Source of the DNA: Trichinella spiralis
Lineage: Eukaryota > Nematoda > Enoplea > Trichinellida > Trichinellidae
Direction of reading: 5' to 3'
Length of the DNA: 64,000 nt
Assembly (NCBI GenBank): GCA_000181795.3
Contig: CM012953.1
Location: 8,328,893 to 8,392,892, forward strand
Each line of letters begins with the position of its first letter. Within the stretch, counting starts at the first letter, position 1. The position numbers and the translations under genes were made by a program. Positions 1 to 12,064 of the stretch are shown here, in pieces. The notes below the pieces were generated by a model. That model did no database searches. It was given only the letters and a program-made list of their open reading frames with translations, and was not told where the DNA came from.

Positions 1-2502
1 TAAATGGAAATTTTATTTATTTAACCTTCCTTTCCTCTTCCTAAATGTTGTCATATTTAGCATTATATTTTATCAAAGACTTTTGAGTGTCTCTCAGCAG
101 CGCATTTGTCAAGTTTTTGTCTTATTTCAAAAAGGCATATTTAAATGGTATCTGATGAAAATTTAAAGCACCCCATTTCAACGATTTTTTTGCAATTTAT
201 CTCTTATATATTAAATATTTTCAGCGTGGAATGTACTGAAAGTAAAAATGCTTTAATTCAAAGTTGCTGTTAATTTAACATATATAAATATATTTTAAAA
301 TTTATAATTGTGATATTAATTAATTAAGCGTAATGTTGATTCACTTATCAGAATAATTAATTGGAAATTTAATTATATAATTATTATTTATTATTTTAAG
401 CGTTTAAAAAGACTATTATATTATGAAAACATTTTTTCTTGCATAATTTTTTTTCAAAAGCATCATTTTAATCTTAAATGTTCACTCAGTATTACAGTTA
501 CTTTATATCATGCTCTTTAATGGCTTTCACATATTTCTAGCTTTGTTAATCATCACATTTCATCTAAATTGTTTGCATAAGCGAAATTTAATTTATAAAA
601 CTTTTGTATTTCTTGCAGATAATGTAATAAAATTCCTAAGTATTGTAACGTCATTGTAACGTAACTGTGGCATTCTAAATGCCTTTTCAATTTCAAGAGA
701 ATTAAGATTTAAGATTATTCAAATCTCAGCTGAAAATCTTAATAATGGATGAGGAAATATGTGACTTCTCTAATTGATTGCTTTGCAAATCTTCAGGGGT
801 TTGATAAAATCAGACTGAATAATCCCTTGATAATTTCCATATTAACAAAATAATGCAAGTTTTATGTCAATTTGTGCATTTCATTTATGCATGATACTTA
901 TCACTTTTGATATACTGTCATTTTTAGTTTTTTGAATGTGTTAATTTACATAGTCAAAAAGGCAATTACTATTTTGAAAAAATTTATATTTCAGCCATTC
1001 ATCTTACTCTCTATAAAATTTAAGAAAATTTGCATACGTAATTATTAATATACATTTTAGGATGCGTCGTGATCCTTTTAAAAATTTTCTATTATATAAA
1101 TAAAAAGGAAGTGGATTTAAAGCAGTATTTTAAATATATCTTTAGATGAACAGCATAATTATGATTTCATTGCATTGGCACACCCTTTAAATGAAGTGAA
1201 AATGTTAAAAATTTAGATGCATTTGAAAGCTAGTTTGACGCCAAATGATGCAAACTTTCAACGTTACTTTTACATAAATAATTTGCATTGCTACGTTTAT
1301 GTTATTGAAGTTGATTTGGTAATTACGACTATTATGGTAAAGATTAATTATTTAATTTAAAGATGTCAGTTACGTTTTGTATGCGCTTATCTTTCTGATA
1401 AATGTGACTTTTGCCTTTTGAAAGTAATAAACTGAATTGTAAATCCTAAAATTTTTAATTTTGCATCTGCTTGAGTTTCTGTGAGGTTAAATAAATATCA
1501 GCGTTACTTTCAATACATGTAAAAACTTAGATATATGTAGGCTTTATGCTAAAAGAATCCAGCGAATGAAAAATATTCTTTCGACATGTCAACTCAGACA
1601 TGTTTTTGTAATAGACGCCCTGGCTAGCCAGATTACGTGGCAGACAGACGTCTAGCCAAAACTTATGTACCTTTGTGTTGTGCGTTTATACAAGACCAGA
1701 CATTCCTGATGTAGAAAATGAGCGAAGCAAGCTTTAAGAATTATCATTCAATAGCCGTGGTTGATGTAAGAGAAGCACTTAACCTTTGCAACAGTTAACT
1801 TGATTACATTGGTTATCCTTATAGCGTGGCTAACTTTTGTCTGCCCAATTTGGCTCATCTATAAATGAGACAATTGTTTTTGGTCACTTTATCATATTTG
1901 CAGACTGTCTCGTTGCACATGTAATGACCTCCTACTGTTTGCTTTGTTTGGATTTTTCTTCCTTTGTCGGCCTCTGCATTCCATTTATAGCAGGGGGCAT
2001 CATACCACGCCTTGTTAACATGAGATCACTAGGACGCTAGCACAATATGCACCATCGTTTGATTGGAGGTATGATTATCAAATCACTTTTGGCGTGGTCG
2101 TTTTGTCAGCCAATCAGATTCTGAATTGTCTCCATGCAGTGGTTCAAATGCAGACGTTGAATGATTCAGGTTTCATTTTCCAACTAGTTCATAGTTCTGC
2201 AAGGTAGCTTACCTTCTGATCAGATCAGGTCCAAGTTAACACAGCCGCTTTCTGTTGACTATTTATTTGCATCCACTCTTTGTTTTCCTGCTATCATCCC
2301 AGGTTTTTCTCAGCTGCGACCACGTTTGCAAGGCCGTAGCTCAGACCAAACATCTTCAATAGCAGTACTGATAAGAATAATAACCGTTGACAACAGCAGC
2401 AGCACAAGAGCAGTACAACAATAACAGAGAAACAGCAGCAGCGATAGCAAAGAAAAGAGAAAAACGAAAAATACTCGAACTCAAATACAAACTCTGCAGC
2501 TC
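1..2502. other. 5' intergenic / upstream region of the two-Ig gene
   Basis: No convincing coding exon is visible. The first 1.55 kb is plain AT-rich sequence. From about 1,580 to 2,500 the DNA is GC-richer and holds short inverted repeats (1,584-1,603, 1,620-1,631, 1,646-1,653) and a CAG/CAA-rich stretch around 2,390-2,460 that looks like 5' untranslated leader. This is probably promoter and leader of the downstream secreted Ig gene. A short open frame at 1,837-2,040 resembles no family I know. Confidence 0.5.
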
Positions 2503-5500
2503 ATGTTTGCTTTATTTATTCTTCTGCTAATTTCTATATCGCATGACATCAACGGGTCATCTTTAACTTATTTGAAAGTAAGTTTGAAAACTTTTTAAAT
2601 TCTTTTCAGCGTTTGCAAAATTTTAAATCGAAAATGAAAGATTGCAATGTTTTGAATTTTGCAGTAAAGTAAACTCTGATGGGGATAGATTAGGTAAAAT
2701 TGTATATTGGGAAGAATGCTTTTGGGTGGAATTCAAATTTTCCACGAACAGAAAAGAATCAGTGAAAATTTTCTGTTTCTGCTTCTTTCATCTGCATTCA
2801 ATACTGCTGACCTAGCAAAAGTGCAGCTAGCAAATTATTATTATATGCAAGTTGACACACATTATTTCGTCGACAATCTGGTATTCTTTTTGAAAAATGA
2901 AAACAACCCAACAGATGAGCAATTCTTGACAAAGCGGAAACACTTCTGTGGTCGTAAAATTGAAAGCGATGTTTAAGAAGTGGCCGACATCTGCAAAGAT
3001 TGCCTTGAAATTGACATTGCATCATCTGGAAAAACGTTCCTGTTCAAATCAATAAAATGATATTCAATCATTTGCAAATCTTTTAAGTGCCGGTCGTGTC
3101 AAATATTTTTTTTTAATTGAGCATGACAATCGGCGAAGCGTGCAGTGATCTTAGTTAGGATGTGTTTTGAAAGTCTCTATTTTTAACTTTGCCTTTTGAT
3201 GTTGAATTTACGATTTCCTGAATTTGTGAAATGTTGAAACTAAATTTAGAACTGATTTCAGAGAAGCATTTGATTTTGAAGATGAACTTTAAAAGAACTG
3301 ATATATATTAATGCCGGCAGGAAAATGAATTGCTGACACATGTTCTTTTGCTCTATGATAATGACTATTTTTGAATAGTCAATTCAGTTGGGAAGGTACT
3401 ATAATAAAAGTGCTCGTAAAAAAATTCAAAATTTGCTACTGTTCTGCAAAATTATCCCTTTGCTTTCAACATTTCACCGGCAATCACTGCTGGTGCAAAA
3501 TTTCAACGATGAAAAAGGTACATCATCACTGAAATGTAGTTGCTGGATAGCTTTTTGCATTTTGAAGAATAATTTTTCTTTGTCGAACTTTGAGCAGCTG
3601 TTCGTTGTTGAAAGACGCAACGTTGTTGTGGACCGTGTGAGAGATGATAAAGTGAAATTATTAATTCTTAAAGTTCATTTCAACATTCATCATTTATTAG
3701 TTAATCGAAAAAAGGAAAGGAACATTGTCAGTTATTTTATATTCATCTGAGGGGAACAGTATTTTTATTGTTTGAAGCTATGATTTTGCAAAGCAACTTT
3801 TCTGACTTGATAGAAATTATACTGACAATTTAAAATTTAACAAACTTTTAACAATTCTTTTTTTCCTGTTGACGTAATTGCACAAAAATAGTGTGTATTA
3901 AATGGTAGATAATATATTCAGTCACACTTATGTGAACACTTTTATTAGTTTGCAAAAGTTAAAAATTAATCAAATTACGGAACAACGAAAATGTCATTCA
4001 TCATTATATAATACCTTTGCAAGTTAAAACAGTTCTGACTGCTTTACTTGATATTAATAATACAGAATGTTGCCTTGAGAACAGTTTGCAACTAGTGTGT
4101 AAACGGGGAAATGGGGGCGGAGAAAATTCAATTTTGTTTTGAGCTCTGGATTTGATTAAATTGTGGCTTAATTTTGCCACCTCTCGTTTGTTTCAACCAT
4201 GGTCATATCGAAATTGGAAAGTATTGATTATTATTTCATCATAATGAAAAGCCGTGGGCAATTCAACTTTTCATTAATGCAATTAACTCGCATTTATTTA
4301 AGGACGTCATCAGTTGATTAAATTTCATACATGCCACTGAAAATACCTGATGTAATAATATTACGATGAGTCATGTGAAATGTATTAAAATGTCTGTTTT
4401 ATGATATTTTAGAAAACGCTGCAATAATTATTAGAAATGTTTGCATTTTATTTTTATTACTCATCAAAGTCAATGCATATAATTGATTTGCTTTTGAAAA
4501 TGTTTTCAAATTGTTTTTATCTTATGTTGTTTGTGAAATACTTTTTACCAGAATATATGGATAAAAATCATCGACACTGGTTTTAGTAATAATGAAAGTA
4601 TTAGTAATGAAAAAAAAATATATTTATGCATGTATAAAATTTATCATTTTTTGAAAAATTATTTGTCAAATCATTGCTAATTGTTGCTGGTTTTAGAAAC
4701 TGCTTCACGGGAAAGCTCCTTATGATTCAATAACACCAATTCAACCGGGTAAAGCGATATTTTTTGCTTTCAACCGTCATTACTTTTTAAAGATATTTTA
4801 TCACGGTTTCAGTAAAGCTTCTCGAGCAGCCTAGTATACACATATCATTGTTACCAAACAGCGTTCTTACCGTGGAAGGTACTCCGGTCAGTTTACACTG
4901 CGCAGCCCATGGTGTTCCAACACCGGTAATCTACTGGAAATTCAATGGTGAATATTTGCCACAAGGCAAATTAGAAAAAGATCGTCCAGAAATGGAGCTG
5001 TTTATGAACATCGGTCAAAGAACATTGCAGAGTTCAAATACAGCTGGTCAGCTTGAAATTGACTGCATTACTGTTGATCAAGCCGGAATTTATGAATGTG
5101 TAGCCAATAATGGAATCACAGAAGTCAGTGCTAAGGCAGTAATTGCAGTAAAAGAAAGTAAGAATGTCATTTTAATATGATGTCTAAAGGGTTATGTTAG
5201 ATTTCACTCTGTTTTGCTTGCTACTTGTAAATAGCAATGAAAAGGCAACTTTCAGATACTCCGCAGAATTCAATGTGCAGCAGTGACGGTGAAGTACCTC
5301 CAAAAATATACATGTGGACAGATTTTCGTATTGAAATGGAAGATGCTAGTGTACAATTGTTTTGTCGCGCTAAAGGAAATCCGATGCCAGAGATTCAGTG
5401 GTTTACAGGAGATGGAAAGCGTATAATCAATGATAATCAATTTCAGGTAGTATTGTAATGTTATTTACAGTACTGTCTGTTTAATATTAGTTAACATTTA

Positions 5501-5771
5501 TTTTTTGGTCATATCAGTTTGTTAAACTTAAGTTTTTTTGTTGATTAATTTTGTTCGCAGATTCTGAAAAGTGGAGATTTACTAATAAAAAGAGGAAATT
5601 GGAAATTGGCTGGACTATACATTTGCAAAGCAATTAATGAGCTGGGAGAAGACGATATTCAGACGTTTTACTATCCTACAGCTGTATGTGTCGTGTTAAT
5701 TCTATTAAGTTATTTTCTAAAAGAATTATTTTTAGAATACAGAAGAAAAAAGTGGAAATGAAAAAAAATAG
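2503..5771 (+). CDS. Secreted two-immunoglobulin-domain protein, ZIG/ImpL2-like
   Basis: Six exons join in frame to a 280-aa protein: 2503-2577, 4697-4748, 4813-5157, 5235-5446, 5561-5683, 5736-5771 (TAG). Exon 1 starts MFALFILLLISISHDING, a clear signal peptide, and ends in a gtaagt donor before a 2.1-kb intron. Exon 3 carries Ig domain 1 (VSLHCAAHG to GIYECVANNG). Exons 4-5 carry Ig domain 2 (VQLFCRAKGNP to LAGLYICKAINELGED), ending in a FYYPT-type tail like that of C. elegans ZIG-2/3/4 and insect ImpL2. There is no membrane segment, so the product should be secreted. Known relatives bind insulin-like peptides (ImpL2) or maintain axon positions (ZIG); which applies here is inference. A CTCTGCAG acceptor lies 4 bp before the ATG, compatible with trans-splicing. 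If the last intron (52 bp) were retained, a different short tail would result. Confidence 0.88.
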
Positions 5772-5900
5772 TCTCCGCCTTACCAGTGCTTGAGAAAATT
5801 GTTTCTGCCGAAGCACTTGTTGGGAAACTGCTAATTATGTAACGCATATAGGATATTGGAATTTAATAACACATTAAACGCAAAATGAATAACGTTTTAA

Positions 5901-5945
5901 TAATATATACATATATATATATATCTATATATATATATATATATA
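5901..5945. repeat. (TA)n microsatellite
   Basis: An almost pure TA dinucleotide tract lies in the short gap between two convergent genes (stops at 5,771 and 6,044). Replication slippage is enough to explain it. Confidence 0.9.
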
Positions 5946-6043
5946 GTACAGAATGCTCTGTAACATAGAAGTTTACTGAAATAAATATGCTTGATGTTGC
6001 CTACATTTGCAACAATTGCTGAATTGATGATTAATAAAAGAGT

Positions 6044-6295
6044 TTAATCTTCACTTGCTTTCCATATGTCAACATTTAGTTTTCGGTTCGGGTCCATAGT
6101 TCCATTGCTTGAATGATTCTCATGATCTTGGTTTTCGGTCATTTTCAACTTTTCTTCAATTTGTTTTTGCAGTTTTTCCAGCTTGATTAATGTCATGGAT
6201 TTTAATGGCATAATTTTTGGCTTGCAAAACACAACATCCAGTTTGAATTCATCAAACAAAAGCCCAGTATTTGATAGGAGACTATCTGAATTCAT
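6044..6295 (-). CDS. BBIP1: BBSome-interacting protein 1 (BBIP10), small BBSome subunit
   Basis: A single open exon of 83 aa starts at ATG 6293-6295 and ends at TAA 6044-6046. The core CKPKIMPLKSMTLIKLEKL matches the signature of animal BBIP1 (human CKPKLLPLKSLTLEKLEKM) residue for residue over most positions, preceded by the family's 'LF.E' element (here LLFDEF). Human BBIP1 is 92 aa, so the length fits. BBIP1 is the smallest BBSome subunit and is needed for BBSome assembly and ciliary membrane traffic. The C-terminal third is charged and not conserved. An AG acceptor two bases before the ATG suggests a trans-spliced or 5'-UTR intron. The gene converges on the two-Ig gene with a 272-bp gap. 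Confidence 0.85.
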   Translation of the reverse strand: MNSDSLLSNTGLLFDEFKLDVVFCKPKIMPLKSMTLIKLEKLQKQIEEKLKMTENQDHENHSSNGTMDPNRKLNVDIWKASED

Positions 6296-7239
6296 GGCTA
6301 TAATTTAAGTTGATTTGGTTGCCATGGTAACGATTCAAAATCTATGGAATTTCTGCCATTTTTACAGTAAGCTTTAATTGTTAATAAAACATATTTTATA
6401 AAATAAAAAAATAGTTATAGAAAAAATGATACATATAAAAAAAAGGTATATTCATTGATGATTAATAATTTTAATAACATTCTTCTTTACTTTGAGATTG
6501 TTGATGTGCTGTCATGTTGCGATCATATTTACTCAATATAATCAATATAAAATATAATTTAACCAGGAAAATATCTGAATTCAATTTCTTCATTCAAAAA
6601 GTGAAATAATATAATAACAATAAAAGTAAATATCGATGGGACAAAATAAGTTTGCCCAATTTTTTTATTGGTGAATTATATTAAGTGGCAAAGCATTTAA
6701 AATTAAGAAAAAACTGCCAAAAGTGAATTAAATCTTTATAATAAATGAATCAGAGCAAATAACTGTGAAAAAACATCCAACTACTGTATTATCAGAAACA
6801 GCAAATGCTGTCATAGTTACATAAAATCAACAGAGCAATTATCATAATTAGAAGCTTCATTTGTCAAAGAAAGGTACTTTATTACCAAAATGGGTTGCTT
6901 TAAACACTAACAAAGTGTACATTTATGACTATTTTTATGATCATAATGTTATAATAATATGATGATTTAAAGCAGTTATTTAAATTAAGTGTATAAATGT
7001 ATTTAGAAAGTGTTTTAAAATTGAAATCTGAAAAACATTACACACAGACATAATTACAAAAACTACATTTTATGTTTTAAATAATTTTTAAGTGCAAGCA
7101 AAAAAAATAATTTACCATTATAAATGAAATGTCAGTAAAGGAAAAATGCTAAATTTTAAAAAATGATTATGGATGTCCTTTTATTGTATTATTTTAGTTC
7201 AGAACCCAAATCTGCTTTATATTACTCAAGTAGTGAACA
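6296..7239. other. Intergenic AT-rich DNA
   Basis: This stretch upstream of BBIP1 has no credible open frame, RNA gene or repeat beyond A/T runs. A promoter for BBIP1 is presumably at its left edge, but no element can be picked out. Confidence 0.5.
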
Positions 7240-7247
7240 CTGTAGAA

Positions 7248-7729
7248 CAGTGGTTCTCAACCTGGGGGCGCGCCCCCCTAGGGGGACGTGGGAAGGTTCC
7301 AGGGGGGGGGGCGTGAGAAGTTAGAATTTTTAGTCCTGCATAGGTGTTAGAAATTCAGTTTAGTCTACTTCAGGCTAAATTTTTGCCAACTTTTCTTCCT
7401 GGTTATCTTAGTTCGTACCTTTGTGAAACGGGATTCTCAGCACTTATGGCACTTCATACGCATTTACAATGTACCTTATCACCCACTGCCCCAAGAATAT
7501 ACAACATCGTCACAAATAACATTGTCAGTACTCTCATTAAAATTTTATTGTGAATCATTCAGGAATGTTTTACTGTAGAAACTAGGTTGGCTTGATGCAA
7601 CCATGAAGCAAAAATTTGCTTTTCGTACACAGAATACATACAGGAATACTTTTTTTAGGGGGGGGGGCATGAACTGCACAACTTTCATTAAGGAGGGGGG
7701 CGTGCGTTTACAGGAGTTGAGAACCACTG
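7248..7729 (+). mobile_element. Non-autonomous hAT transposon with hATC remnant
   Basis: The 482-bp element starts CAGTGGTTCTCAACC and ends with the inverted complement GTTGAGAACCACTG, the classic hAT (Charlie-type) terminus. It is flanked by a perfect 8-bp target duplication CTGTAGAA at 7240-7247 and 7730-7737. G-rich tracts follow each end. Inside, plus-strand codons around 7,400-7,460 read LCETGFSALMALHT, matching the C-terminal dimerisation (hATC) domain of hAT transposases. It is an internally deleted copy of an autonomous hAT. The intact target duplication argues for a fairly recent insertion. Confidence 0.93.
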
Positions 7730-7737
7730 CTGTAGAA

Positions 7738-10700
7738 AGTCATTCTTCATTATTGCAAGTCTCACTAGCTCAAAAAAGCAGAATAGAACGTAGTAAGCCA
7801 ATGCAAACGCAAATGTAAAACCAAAGCACTTACGTATGTAGCTGCACCTTATTTTTTTATTTTTGGCTGCACTCATTCTGAAATTCAACCATACAGAAGT
7901 CCATTACTTTGGTTAATTTGAAATTTTCAATGCAGTACTGACTGCTGCTATTACAACTGTTGCTTAAACTAATTCTGTCATATTAAAGTTAACGACTTCT
8001 TATCTTTGAAACATTATTACTTTCACTGTCATTGCTGTACTGCAGCTGATTCAATTTTGTTGAAGACTACTGCTGTAAATTAAGAAATATTTTCAAATTT
8101 GCTGCAGATGAACCATTTTTCATTTTTATGTTGCAGCTGCTGAAGCCATGCAGAAGTCCATTACTTCAGTTTTATTGACACCCTTGAGTGGTGGCGTGGG
8201 GTCTGATTGACTCATCATCGTTAATGCACATTTATTGATGTTAGACCAAATTTTTTCAGCTTTTTCCAGTAATATTATATACATTGTTGTTTTTGCACTG
8301 TGCTTTTTCTTCTTGCAGGTGGAAATTCTGATTTAATTTAAGCTGCAAATGTTTGGTTTTATCTATATAGCAGCTGACGCTCATCTGTTGTGAACGTGAA
8401 AATGGTCCTTTATTTTCAGAGTTCGTAAATGGCATTTGCTTTTGTTCACAAGAACAGATTCTGTGAGTGACATTTCTAAACTTTTGTGACATTTTACACT
8501 AAATAGTGGAAAATTTGCACAAAATAAGGGAAATGATACTAAACTTAGGTCCAAATTCGCATTAAATAATGCACAAAAGAGCCAATTATTATCTGTCACA
8601 ATCAAGGAAAAAACACGTAGCCAAGAAATAAACTATAGCGACTGGTCAGTTTGAGAGAAAATTAAATAAATGAGGAAAATGTATGAGAGGCAACTTCTCA
8701 ACACCAGTGGCAAATATGATCGCGCCAAATGACAAGAAAATTCTGTGACCATTTCTAGGAAGATATGAAAAACAAAAGCTGCCAAAATTTTGGCATTCAG
8801 CCAAAACAGAACAAGATATAAGGGATCGACTAGAGGGTTAATGAACTCAGTATACCTTAGAAACCATAATCACTGTTATACAATAAATGTTGTTAATGCT
8901 ACTGTGATTAGTAAACATCAGAAAACTAGAGAAAGAGAATCATTAAAGATGAATAGCTGGTGACCGGCTGAAACCAAGAAACAATATCATCACCTTGGCG
9001 TACCAGATGCGAAGGCTAGAAAGGGTTAATGCTACCAAGGCGTCATTTCCATTCCAGGTAAAGTCAGTAGGTTATTCCACCATTTTCTTTTCTTACAGCT
9101 ACTGCAGAAATATCTAGCCTGTAATAGTGATACCATGCAAGTACAGCTTGTGAAACTTTAAAATATGAACATTGAAGAAAATGCTGCAAATACAATTCTT
9201 TTCTGAATACTCATATTCTGTAAATTAACAAACAATTTTCTCATTTGTTACACAGAATTTACACCAACAGAGCAGTCATATTTAATCCTCCATATTTGTT
9301 CCCATATGCCAAACAGCTTTAGCTGCACAAATAATTTCAATTTATTATTATTAGCAAGCGACGGAACGTACAAAAGATGTTATTATCATTAACGACTACA
9401 GCAAAAATGATTTTCAGGAATCAGAAGTTGAAATGAAATAAAAATTTTTTATTATGAATGTAATGTACAAAAAACATTATATATTTCTAATCATCTTTAA
9501 AAAACTTTTAATTTAAATCTCTTCAAGCATACCAATACAAAACAATCAGCTCTACAACAAATCTAGACAGAAGATGAAATGCAGGATAAAATAAATCAGG
9601 TTTCTTTTGTTTTCTTTCACCTTCAGTAATCGCTTTCATTTGCATAAAAATGATTCATAAATAATTCTTATTTCTTTTTAGTTTTAAAGGAATTACTTTT
9701 GAATCTTCAAACAATAAATTTCTATGTTACATTTTCAGAAATGTGAGAAGCGTCAAATTGCTAAAAATGTTGAAAATTGTTTTTATTTATTATACAAGCA
9801 GTGACTGTAATCTTTTAGATTTTATGTTATGACAGTAATTAGAGGGATTTCTATGTAATATAGTGATCTAATGAAATTTTATTTCATTTTGCTTTACCTT
9901 AATATGAAAATACTTCTTTATTTATTCATTTTAATTTTAATGTAAATTTGCTTTATATATTTGAGATTCTTGAAAAAAGTTTATCTTTTCAAATATATTA
10001 TTTATATATTCATTGAGAATGCAAATGTTGCATTTTAATCTGTCTTTTCATTAAATCCTCTGATAAACAGTAAATTGTGAATGTATACACTATAAAATGA
10101 TACAAAGAATCACTTAAGTAATAACCTGAACTAAATGACTTTAAATTATTTTGCTAAAAATTAGTATTTTCATCTTGACTTGAACTATGTGAATGCAATA
10201 CAATTGAACAATTAAACAGCATATAGCATTAATAAGTATATTAAGGTTTACTAATGAGCATGCTATATATCTTGCGGCCTAATTTTTTACTTAAAATATG
10301 AAAATTGAATTTAAGGAAATTTGAAATAAAACATATTGCAATTTTAGCATTGTTAGGTTATTTCTGTATTTATTTAAAAATAGTTTGAGTACTTAGACGT
10401 TTAAATTTTAATTTTCAATAGTTTGCGTTGCATCCCATTTATATGATATTAAGCCAAGGTGATATAAAGTGTTAAAATTGCATCTGTTTGTTTTAGAATT
10501 AAAAAGTATTTAAATTAAAAATGAATACTGCTGTTTAGTTATTTTAGTCTGGAATGAGTGTCACATCTTAGTTTATGCAGTTGAAAGAAATTAAATTTAA
10601 ATCAGTTATTTCAGAAATGATTAATGAAATTATGCAAAATTCTTTTTATTATAAATTAAAGCGTTTCTCCATTTTAGCAAAAAATACAAAGTTACAAATT

Positions 10701-11347
10701 AATATTTTTTACCTTGAAAATTTTTCTTATTTTAGAAAATTTAAAAAGCTGGTCATTGGAAAATAACACACCTTAATTTTTACTACATTAAAATTTTTGA
10801 AAATTTTCAGAAACGTTTTAGAAATTCTATAAGAAAACAGCCTCTGAAGTACTCAAAATGTGTTAGATAACTTCTAATCTTTAATTATACGTAAAAAGAT
10901 AATCCGGACTAAATCTTAAAACTTTCTTGTATTTTGTATCTCTGTGTATATATTTCCAAATGTGGGATGCATATGTATACTGATTACAAGATTTACAGTG
11001 AGATGTTTAGAATATTATAATAATATAATTAAATTTATTAAATATAAGTAATAAATATTATAATAATTTAAAATAGTCAGAAATAGCAATGCATTTCAGT
11101 CTTAAAAAATGTTTTGCTTTGGTTAAAATGTTTTGAAGTTTGAAAATAATTACGACATAATAATACATCAACCAAGCATAATTACAGGGTTGTTATGGCT
11201 AATAAAATGAGAATTAATATAACTGAAATTAATTCGAGTGAATTGTATACCATTTTACACAAAAATATTCTGAGTATAATTTAACTAGAATGTACACTCG
11301 TAGAAACATTTCAACCCATTGCAAAAAGTTAGAAAAGTAAATATAAA
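7738..11347. other. Intergenic AT-rich DNA
   Basis: No gene is recognised here. A short phrase around CAGAAGTCCATTACTT occurs twice, near 7,889 and 8,152, pointing to an old local duplication. 8,830-9,060 is slightly GC-richer. Open frames in 8,250-8,600 are on conflicting frames and resemble nothing known. Confidence 0.45.
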
Positions 11348-12064
11348 CAGTCTGCCTTCACATCCGCAGTATGTACGTTCCAGCAGAGCCGCGAATGTCA
11401 AATTACTGCGAATACTTGCCTCTTCTGTTCATACACCTTGCTGATGCTTTATAATCCTACGCAGTTATCTGAAAGCTGCAAGGGATATCACCGTCTACTG
11501 ATTTACGTGTTAAATATTTATCTCGTATTTATTTTTTTTCTTTTGATTGTGTGCATAAGCGTCAAAATCATTGGTGTGTTCTTGCATGCAAACTTGCCAG
11601 AAGTGGATGGACTGTCCGGCGCATCTATTTTAAAAAATATTGCGACTGTAGTAGCTTCATGCAGTACGTATTTACTCAATTTTGCGTTATTTTTACGCTG
11701 TGTTGGACTGTGCTAGCATGAAAGCGAACATTCTGCACTTCCAGACATGTACGGTCCAGGTCCAGTTGAGCAGTCTTGGCCAAGCGTCTGGAATCCAGGA
11801 CCGATGCTGCCGGAAACCAACCTCCTGTTCACAGCGCCTCCTTTCCGTTCATCCTAATGTTTTTATCTTTTTTATTTTAGCATTAGTAGCGATTATTTAG
11901 CATTTCAGTTTGGTTGTCGTCATCACTACTGCTATGATGTGGAACCTCATGAGCAAAGACAACCTTCGAATCTGCAGATCCACAGCATACATACACACTA
12001 GGATATAAAAATCAGATCTATGTTTTTGGTGATTTTGAAATCCGTGAATGTTGAGGGCCGACTG
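11348..12064. mobile_element. Tigger/pogo-like MITE (copy A)
   Basis: The element begins CAGTCTGCCTTCACATCCGC and ends, on the complement, CAGTCGGCCCTCAACATTC. These are imperfect terminal inverted repeats of the pogo/Tigger (Tc1-mariner superfamily) type, with TA next to the right end. An inverted relative lies at 34,603-35,163 and shares the GC-rich centre, including 'CTAGCATGAAAGCGAACATT'. Short open frames inside are not coding: they are only partly shared with copy B and resemble no transposase. Confidence 0.75.

Noticed and set aside
3388-3750. 120-codon plus-strand open frame inside intron 1 of the Ig gene
   Set aside because: Composition and residues resemble translated AT-rich DNA, no family similarity, and the host intron has good donor and acceptor sites around it.
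11438-11900. Two overlapping plus-strand open frames
   Set aside because: Lie entirely within the Tigger-like MITE; their counterpart in copy B is not open in the same frame, so they are not protein-coding genes.
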